Origin: Lophius americanus
Lineage: Eukaryota; Chordata; Actinopteri; Lophiiformes; Lophiidae
Reading direction: 5' to 3'
Assembly: GCA_037951165.1 (NCBI GenBank)
Contig: JBBDHG010000030.1
Coordinates: 1,061,001 to 1,125,000, forward strand
DNA length: 64,000 nt
Positions 55,861-64,000 of the stretch are shown here, piece after piece. The notes beneath the pieces were generated by a model. That model was not told where the DNA came from. It was given only the letters and a program-made list of their open reading frames with translations, and ran no database searches. The stretch's first letter is position 1; each line of letters begins with the position of its first letter. The position numbers and the translations under genes are program-made.

Positions 55861-58800
55861 CACCACTACAATAACCACATCATCTCCACAATAACCACAT
55901 TATCACTTCAGTAACCACATAGTCACTACAGTAACAACATCATCACTACAGTAACCACATCATCTCTACAGTAACCACATCATCACTAGAGTAATCGCAT
56001 CATCTCCACAGTAACCATATCATCACTAAAGTAACCACATCATCGCCACAGTAACCACATCATCACTACAGTAACCACACAATCACCACAGTAACCACAT
56101 CATCGATAGAGTAACCAAATCATCTCCACAGTAACCACACCATCACTACAGTAACCACATCATTGCCATAGTAACCACATCATCACTACAGTAACCACAT
56201 CATCTCCAGAGTAACTACATTATCACTACAGTAACCACATCATCTCCACTATAACCACATCATCACTAGAGTAACCATATCATCTCCACAGTAACCACAT
56301 CATCACTGCATTAACCATATCATCCCGATAGTAACAACACCATCACTACAGTAACCACATTATCACTAGAGTAACCACATCATCCCTACAGTAACCGCAT
56401 CATCTCCACTGTAACCACATCATCACTACAGTAACCACATCATCGCCACAGTAACCACATCATCACTAGAGTAACCACATCATCGACAGACTAACAAAAT
56501 CATCTCCACAGTAACCAAACCATCACTACGATAACCACATCATTGCCATAGTAACCACATCATCACTACAGTAACCACATCACCTCCACGGTAACTACAT
56601 TATCACTACAGTAACCACATCATCTCCACTGTAACGACATCATCACTAGAGTAACCATATCATCTCCACAGTAACCACATCATCACTACGGTAACCACAT
56701 TATCACTAGAGTAACCACATCATCTCTACAGTAACCACATCATCGCCACAGTAACCACATAATCACTACAGTAACCACATCATCGACAGATTAACCAAAT
56801 CATCTCCACTGTAACCACATCATCACTACAGTAAACACATCATCACTAGAGTAACCACATCATCTCCACAGTAACCACTTCATTACTACAGTAACCACAA
56901 CATCGATAGAGTAACCAAATCATCTCCACAGTAAGTACACCATCACTACAGTAACCACATCATTGCCATAGTAACCACAGCATCACTACAGTAACCACAT
57001 CATCTCCACTGTAACCACTTCATCACTACAGTAACCACATCATTTCAACAGTTACCACATCATCACTTAAGTAACCGCATCATCACTACAGTAACCCCAT
57101 CATCTCCACAGTAACCACACCATCACTACAGTAACCACATTATCACTAGAGTAACCACATCATCTCTACAGTAACCACATAATCGCCACATTAACCAAAA
57201 CATCACTAGAATAACCACATCATAGTCACATTAACCACATCATCGCCACAGTAACCACATCATCACAAGAATAACCACATCATAGTCACATTAACCACAT
57301 CATCACTACAGTAACCACATCATCTCCACAGTAACCACTTAATTACTACAGTAACCACACCATCCCCACAGTAACCACATCAACGACAGATTAACCAAAT
57401 CATCTCAACAGTAACCACACCATCACTACAGTAACCACATCATTGCCATAGTAACCAAATCATCACTACAGTCAACACATCATCACTAGAGTAACCACAC
57501 CATCACTACAGTAACCACATCATTACTACAGTAACCACATAATCACTAGAATAACCACATCATACTCACAGTAACCACATCATCACTATAGTAACCACAT
57601 CATTGCCACAGTAACCACATTATCAATTCAGTAACCACACCATCACTACAGTAACCACATCATTGCCACAGTAACCACATCATCACTGCATTAACCATAT
57701 CATCTTGATAGTAACCACACCATCACTACAGTAACCACATTATTACTAGAGTAACCACATCATCTCTACAGTAACCGCATCATCTCTACAGTAACCGCAT
57801 CATCTCCACTGTAACCACATCATCACTACAGTAACCACATCATTGCCATAGTAACCAATTCATCACTACAGTAACCACATCATCTCAACAGTTACCACAT
57901 CATCACTTAAGTAACCACATCATCACTACAGTAACCACATCATCACTACAGTAACCCCATCATCGCCACAGTAAGCACACCATCACTACAGTAACCACAT
58001 CATTGCCATAGTAACCACATCATCACTACAGTAACCACATCATCTCCACTGTAACCACTTCATCACTACAGTAACCACAATATCGATAGAGTAACCAAAT
58101 CATCTCCACAGTAAGCACACCATCACTACAGTAACCACATCATTGCCATAGTAACCACATCATCACTACAGTAACCACATCATCTCAACAGTTACCACAT
58201 CATTACTTATGTAACCGCATCATCACTACAGTAACCCCATCATCGCCACAGTAACCACATCATCACTACATTAACCACATCATCAATACAGTAACCACAT
58301 CATCACTACATTAACCACATCATCACTACAGTAACCACATCATCACTACAGTAACCACATCATCACTACAGTAACAACATCATCACTACAGTAACAACAT
58401 CATCACTACAGTAACCACATCATCTCTACAGTAAACGTATCATCTCCACAATAACCATATCATCACTACAGTAACCACATAATCGCCACAGTAACCACAT
58501 CATCACTACCGTAACCACACCACCACTACAATAACCACATCATCTCCACAATAACCACATTATCACTTCAGTAACCACATAGTCACTACAGTAACAACAT
58601 CATCACTACAGTAACCACATCATCTCTACAGTAACCACATCATCACTAGAGTAATCGCATCATCTCCACAGTAACCATATCATCACTAAAGTAACCACAT
58701 CATCGCCACAGTAACCACATCATCACTACAGTAACCACAGAATCACCACAGTAACCACATCATCGATAGAGTAACCAAATCATCTCCACAGTAACCACAC

Positions 58801-59750
58801 CATCACTACAGTAACCACATCATTGCCATAGTAACCACATCATCACTACAGTAACCACATCATCTCCAGAGTAACTACATTATCACTACAGTAACCACAT
58901 CATCTCCACTATAACCACATCATCACTAGATTAACCATATCATCTCCACAGTAACCACATCATCACTGCATTAACCATATCATCCCGATAGTAACCACAC
59001 CATCACTACAGTAACCACATTATCACTACAGTAACCACATCATCCCTACAGTAACCGCATCATCTCCACTGTAACCACATCATCACTACAGTAACCAAAT
59101 CATCTCCACAGTAACCACATCATCCCTACAGTAACCGCATCATCTTCACTGTAACCACATCATCACTACAGTAACCACGTCATCGCCACAGTAACCACAT
59201 AATCACTACAGTAACCACATCATCGACAGATTAACCAAATCATCTCCACTGTAACCACATCATCACTACAGTAAACACATCATCACTAGAGTAACCACAT
59301 CATCTCCACAGTAACCACTTCATTACTACAGTAACCACAACATCGATAGAGTAACCAAATCATCTCCACAGTAAGTACACCATCACTACAGTAACCACAT
59401 CATTGCCATAGTAACCACAGCATCACTACAGTAACCACATCATCTCCACTGTAACCACTTCATCACTACAGTAACCACATCATTTCAACAGTTACCACAT
59501 CATCACTTAAGTAACCGCATCATCACTACAGTAACCCCATCATCTCCACTGTGACCACATCATCACTGCATTAACCACATTATCACTAGAGTAACCACAT
59601 CATCTCTACAGTAACCACATCATCGCCACATTAACCAAAACATCACTAGAATAACCACATCATAGTCACATTAACCAGATCATCGCCACAGTAACCACAT
59701 CATCACAAGAATAACCACATCATAGTCACATTAACCACATCATCACTACA
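55861..59750. repeat. Duplicated block, offset 2,660 then 2,440 bp
   Basis: CACCACTACA (55,861 and 58,521) and CATCCCGATA (56,321 and 58,981) give 2,660. GTAAGTACAC (56,931 and 59,371) and CATCACAAGA (57,261 and 59,701) give 2,440. The 220-bp step is eleven monomers missing from the later copy around 59.1 kb. The later copy lies inside the 3.74-kb repeat described next, so this duplication is nested. Confidence 0.75.
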
Positions 59751-60260
59751 GTAACCACATCATAACTACGGTAAACACATCATCACAAGAGTAACCACAT
59801 CATCTCCACAGTAACCACTTAATTACTACAGTAACCACACCATCATTACAGTAACCACATCATTGCCAAAGTAACCAAATCATCGCCACAGTAACCACGT
59901 CATAACTACAGTAACCACATCATCGACAGATTAACCAAATCATCTCCACAGTAACCACCTCATCACTACAGTAAACACATCATCACTACAGTAAACACAT
60001 CATCACTAAAGTAACCCCATCATCACTACAGTAACCACATCATCTCCACAGTAACAACTTCATTACTACAGTAACCACAACATCGATAGAGTAACCAAAT
60101 CATCTCCACAGTAAGCACACCATCACTACAGTAACCACATCATTGCCATAGTAACCACATCATCACTACAGTAACCAAATCATCTCCACAGTAAGCACAC
60201 CATCACTACAGTAACCACATCATTGCCATAGTAACCACATCATCACTACAGTAACCATAT
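57241..60260. repeat. First copy of a 3.7-3.8 kb duplication reaching the window end
   Basis: Marks recur at 3,740-3,820 bp: CATCACAAGA 57,261/61,001 (3,740), CATCCCCACA 57,361/61,161 (3,800), TATCAATTCA 57,621/61,441 (3,820), GTAAACGTAT 58,431/62,171 (3,740), CATCCCGATA 58,981/62,641 (3,660) and GTAAGTACAC 59,371/63,111 (3,740). All steps are whole monomers. From about 59,090 the rows are the same apart from rare changes such as CCAGATC (near 59,675) against CCACATC. Confidence 0.8.
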
Positions 60261-60980
60261 CATCTCCACTGTAACCACTTCATCACTACAGTAACCACAT
60301 CATCTCAACAGTTACCACATCATCACTTATGTAACCGCATCATCACTACAGTAACCCCATCATCGCCACAGTAACCACATCATCACTACATTAACCACAT
60401 CATCAATACAGTAACCACATCATCACTACATTAACCACATCATCAATAGAGTAAGCACATCATCTCCACTGTGACCACATCATCACTACAGTAACCACAT
60501 CATCTCCACAGTAACCGCATCATCACTGCAGTAACCACATCATCACTACAGTAACCACATCATCACTACAGTAACCACATCATCTCTACAGTAACCACAT
60601 CATCTCCACAGTAACCACATCATCTCCACAATAACCACATCATCACTACAGTAACCACATCTTCACTACAGTAACCACATCATCGCCACATTAACCACAA
60701 CATCACTACAGTAACCACATCATTGCCAAAGTAACCTCATCATCACTACATTAACCACATCATCACTACAGTAACCACATGATCTCCACTGTAACCACAT
60801 CATCACTACAGTAACCACATCATCACTACAATAACCACATCATCTCCACAGTAACCACATCATCACTACATTAACCACATCATCACTACAGTAACCACAT
60901 CAACGCCACAGTGACCAAATCATCACTACATAAACCATATCATCAATACAATAACCACATCATCTCCACAGTAACCACAT

Positions 60981-63900
60981 CATCACCCCAATAACCACAT
61001 CATCACAAGAATAACCACATCATAGTCACATTAACCATATCATCACTACAGTAACCACATCATAACTACAGTAAACACATCATCACTGGAGTAACCACAT
61101 CATCACTACAGTAACCACATCATCTCCACAGTAACCACTTAATTACTACAGTAACCACACCATCCCCACAGTAACCACATCAACGACAGATTAACCAAAT
61201 CATCTCAACAGTAACCACACCATCACTACAGTAACCACATCATTGCCATAGTAACCAAATCATCACTACAGTAAACACATCATCACTACATTAAACAAAT
61301 CATCACTAGAGTAACCACACCATCACTACAGTAACCACATCATTACTACAGTAACCACATAATAACTAGAATAACCACATCATACTCACAGTAACCACAT
61401 CATCACTATAGTAACCACATCATTGCCACAGTAACCACATTATCAATTCAGTAACCACACCATCACTACAGTAACCACATCATTGCCACAGTAACCACAT
61501 CATCACTGCATTAACCATATCATCTTGATAGTAACCACACCATCACTACAGTAACCACATTATTACTAGAGTAACCACATCATCACTACAGTAACCACAT
61601 CATCACTACAGTAACCCCATCATCGCCACAGTAAGCACACCATCACTACAGTAACCACATCATTGCCATAGTAACCACATCATCACTACAGTAACCACAT
61701 CATCTCCACTGTAACCACTTCATCACTACAGTAACCACAATATCGATAGAGTAACCAAATCATCTCCACAGTAAGCACACCATCACTACAGTAACCACAT
61801 CATTGCCATAGTAACCACATCATCACTACAGTAACCACATCATCTCAACAGTTACCACATCATCACTTATGTAACCGCATCATCACTACAGTAACCCCAT
61901 CATCGCCACAGTAACCACATCATCACTACATTAACCACATCATCAATACAGTAACCACATCATCACTACATTAACCACATCATCAATACAGTAAGCACAT
62001 CATCTCCACTGTGACCACATCGTCACTACAGTAACCACATCATCTCCACAGTAACCGCATCATCACTGCAGTAACCACATCATCACTACAGTAACCACAT
62101 CATCACTACAGTAACAACATCATCACTACAGTAACAACATCATCACTACAGTAACCACATCATCTCTACAGTAAACGTATCATCTCCACAATAACCATAT
62201 CATCACTACAGTAACCACATCATCACTACCGTAACCACATAGTCACTACAGTAACAACATCATCACTACAGTAACCACATCATCTCTACAGTAACCACAT
62301 CATCACTAGAGTAATCGCATCATCTCCACAGTAACCATATCATCACTAAAGTAACCACATCATCGCCACAGTAACCACATCATCACTACAGTAACCACAG
62401 AATCACCACAGTAACCACATCATCGATAGAGTAACCAAATCATCTCCACAGTAACCACACCATCACTACAGTAACCACATCATTGCCATAGTAACCACAT
62501 CATCACTACAGTAACCACATCATCTCCAGAGTAACTACATTATCACTACAGTAACCACATCATCTCCACTATAACCACATCATCACTAGATTAACCATAT
62601 CATCTCCACAGTAACCACATCATCACTGCATTAACCATATCATCCCGATAGTAACCGCATCATCTCCACTGTAACCACATCATCACTACAGTAACCAAAT
62701 CATCTCCACAGTAACCACATCATCACTAGATTAACCATATCATCTCCACAGTAACCACATTATCACTACAGTAACCACATCATCCCTACAGTAACCGCAT
62801 CATCTCCACTGTAACCACATCATCACTACAGTAACCAAATCATCTCCACAGTAACCACATCATCCCTACAGTAACCGCATCATCTTCACTGTAACCACAT
62901 CATCACTACAGTAACCACGTCATCGCCACAGTAACCACATAATCACTACAGTAACCACATCATCGACAGATTAACCAAATCATCTCCACTGTAACCACAT
63001 CATCACTACAGTAAACACATCATCACTAGAGTAACCACATCATCTCCACAGTAACCACTTCATTACTACAGTAACCACAACATCGATAGAGTAACCAAAT
63101 CATCTCCACAGTAAGTACACCATCACTACAGTAACCACATCATTGCCATAGTAACCACAGCATCACTACAGTAACCACATCATCTCCACTGTAACCACTT
63201 CATCACTACAGTAACCACATCATTTCAACAGTTACCACATCATCACTTAAGTAACCGCATCATCACTACAGTAACCCCATCATCTCCACTGTGACCACAT
63301 CATCACTGCATTAACCACATTATCACTAGAGTAACCACATCATCTCTACAGTAACCACATCATCGCCACATTAACCAAAACATCACTAGAATAACCACAT
63401 CATAGTCACATTAACCACATCATCGCCACAGTAACCACATCATCACAAGAATAACCACATCATAGTCACATTAACCACATCATCACTACAGTAACCACAT
63501 CATAACTACGGTAAACACATCATCACAAGAGTAACCACATCATCTCCACAGTAACCACTTAATTACTACAGTAACCACACCATCATTACAGTAACCACAT
63601 CATTGCCAAAGTAACCAAATCATCGCCACAGTAACCACGTCATAACTACAGTAACCACATCATCGACAGATTAACCAAATCATCTCCACAGTAACCACCT
63701 CATCACTACAGTAAACACATCATCACTACAGTAAACACATCATCACTAAAGTAACCCCATCATCACTACAGTAACCACATCATCTCCACAGTAACAACTT
63801 CATTACTACAGTAACCACAACATCGATAGAGTAACCAAATCATCTCCACAGTAAGCACACCATCACTACAGTAACCACATCATTGCCATAGTAACCACAT

Positions 63901-64000
63901 CATCACTACAGTAACCAAATCATCTCCACAGTAAGCACACCATCACTACAGTAACCACATCATTGCCATAGTAACCACATCATCACTACAGTAACCATAT
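60981..64000. repeat. Second copy of the 3.7-3.8 kb duplication, cut by the window end
   Basis: This block matches 57,241-60,260. It lacks 80 bp (four monomers with CACCACTACA and TATCACTTCA) near 62,235 and has gained 80 bp near 62,720-62,800. The match is still perfect at base 64,000, so the copy continues beyond the window. Confidence 0.8.

Larger units (their letters stand above)
1..64000. repeat. 20-bp satellite/minisatellite array filling the whole window
   Basis: Every stretch of the window is a head-to-tail copy of a monomer of about 20 bp, either CAGTAACCACATCATCACTA (type A) or CAGTAACCACATCATCTCCA (type B). The order-of-magnitude copy number is 3,200 (64,000/20). The GTAACCACATCAT part is the most constant and the following CACTA/CTCCA part varies most. 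Common substitutions are AACC to AACA, CAT to CCT or AAT, and CAG to AAG, GAG or TAG. Monomers of 14, 17, 18, 19, 21 and 22 bp occur and shift the 20-bp phase. All copies have the same orientation; I saw no block with GGTTAC on the + strand. The array continues past both window ends. No gene lies in it: TAA inside GTAACC recurs every 20 bp, and because 20 is not a multiple of 3 it closes all three + frames within 60 bp. Species and chromosomal position cannot be told from the sequence. Confidence 0.98.
52227..64000. repeat. Right zone: diverged mosaic with GATAGAG subfamilies
   Basis: The monomers here differ from the core. Frequent types are CATCGATAGAGTAACC, CATTGCCATAGTAACC, CATAGTCACATTAACC, CACTTAAGTAACC and CATCTTGATAG or CATCCCGATAG, while core marks such as CGCAATAA and AGCGACGAC are absent. 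Internal repeats include CGTCTCGCCAG at 53,064, 54,561 and 55,181, and CACCTCCACG at 53,264, 54,761, 55,141, 55,401 and 56,581. A 17-bp monomer (ACACATCACTACAG) near 52,585 recurs near 54,100. No gene or other element is seen. Confidence 0.8.

Noticed and set aside
1..64000. CRISPR array
   Set aside because: Repeats touch each other directly with no unique spacers, no leader and no cas genes, and the repeats vary freely.
1..64000. Telomeric repeat tract
   Set aside because: The T/G-rich minus strand and a 20-bp unit recall long telomere repeats of some yeasts. However, the units are too variable, arranged in multi-kilobase HORs, and lack the usual G-runs.
1..64000. G-quadruplex or i-motif tract
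   Set aside because: The C-rich + strand has only short C runs (mostly two, at most four in CTCCCC), so the minus strand lacks regular G3 runs.
1..64000. Repeat-encoded protein (tandem-repeat gene)
   Set aside because: The 20-bp unit is not a multiple of three and contains TAA on + and TGA/TAG on -, so no long reading frame can pass through it.
1..64000. CENP-B box or other known centromere motif
   Set aside because: I found no sequence resembling the CENP-B box, so a centromeric role cannot be claimed from motifs.
1..64000. Transposon, tRNA or rRNA gene inside the array
   Set aside because: No stretch departs from the 20-bp repeat by more than an indel of a few bases, so no such element fits.

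Overview
The window is one uninterrupted tandem-repeat array. From base 1 to base 64,000 it is a head-to-tail satellite with a monomer of about 20 bp, consensus CAGTAACCACATCATCACTA (type A), plus a very common sister monomer CAGTAACCACATCATCTCCA (type B). I see no gene, RNA gene, transposon, inversion or unique-sequence gap. An array this long and gene-free points to a eukaryotic chromosome (centromeric, pericentromeric, subtelomeric or interstitial heterochromatin, or an expanded minisatellite). Nothing in the sequence identifies the species. The consensus monomers have 8 G+C in 20 but only one G, so the + strand is strongly A/C-rich and the - strand T/G-rich along the whole window.

The complexity lies above the monomer. 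Variant monomers act as landmarks and show nested higher-order repeats (HORs) and segmental duplications. (1) The left zone, about 1-9.36 kb, is diverged and holds imperfect duplications at offsets near 1.1, 1.2-1.34, 1.78 and 4.0-4.1 kb. (2) The middle zone, about 9.36-22 kb, is built of 3.2-3.6 kb blocks, including a tandem duplication of 3,578 bp with a readable junction at 17,777/17,778. (3) The core, about 22-43.7 kb, is the most ordered. A rare 17-bp monomer divides it into HOR units of 832, 932 and 1,272 bp, which equal 42, 47 and 64 monomers minus a constant 8 bp of indels. The core also carries larger duplications with offsets of 5,132/5,290 bp and 6,020 bp; the latter is almost perfect over 5.8 kb. 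(4) From 43.2 to 52.2 kb, a block of about 3 kb occurs twice, 6,046 bp apart, around a 1,372-bp (69-monomer) tandem HOR. (5) The right zone, about 52.2-64 kb, is diverged again, has its own monomer subfamilies (for example those with GATAGAG), and holds a 3.7-3.8 kb duplication that runs off the window end.

The layout, a homogeneous young-looking core between older mosaic flanks, is what repeated unequal exchange or replication-based duplication would produce. No genes cooperate here. The most interesting functional hint is that the conserved heart of nearly every monomer, TAACCACA, is a perfect Runt-domain (RUNX/CBF) consensus site, so the window could present a very dense one-orientation array of such sites. 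That is a motif match only. Coordinates of landmarks were read by eye, and duplication ends are approximate to about one monomer unless stated.
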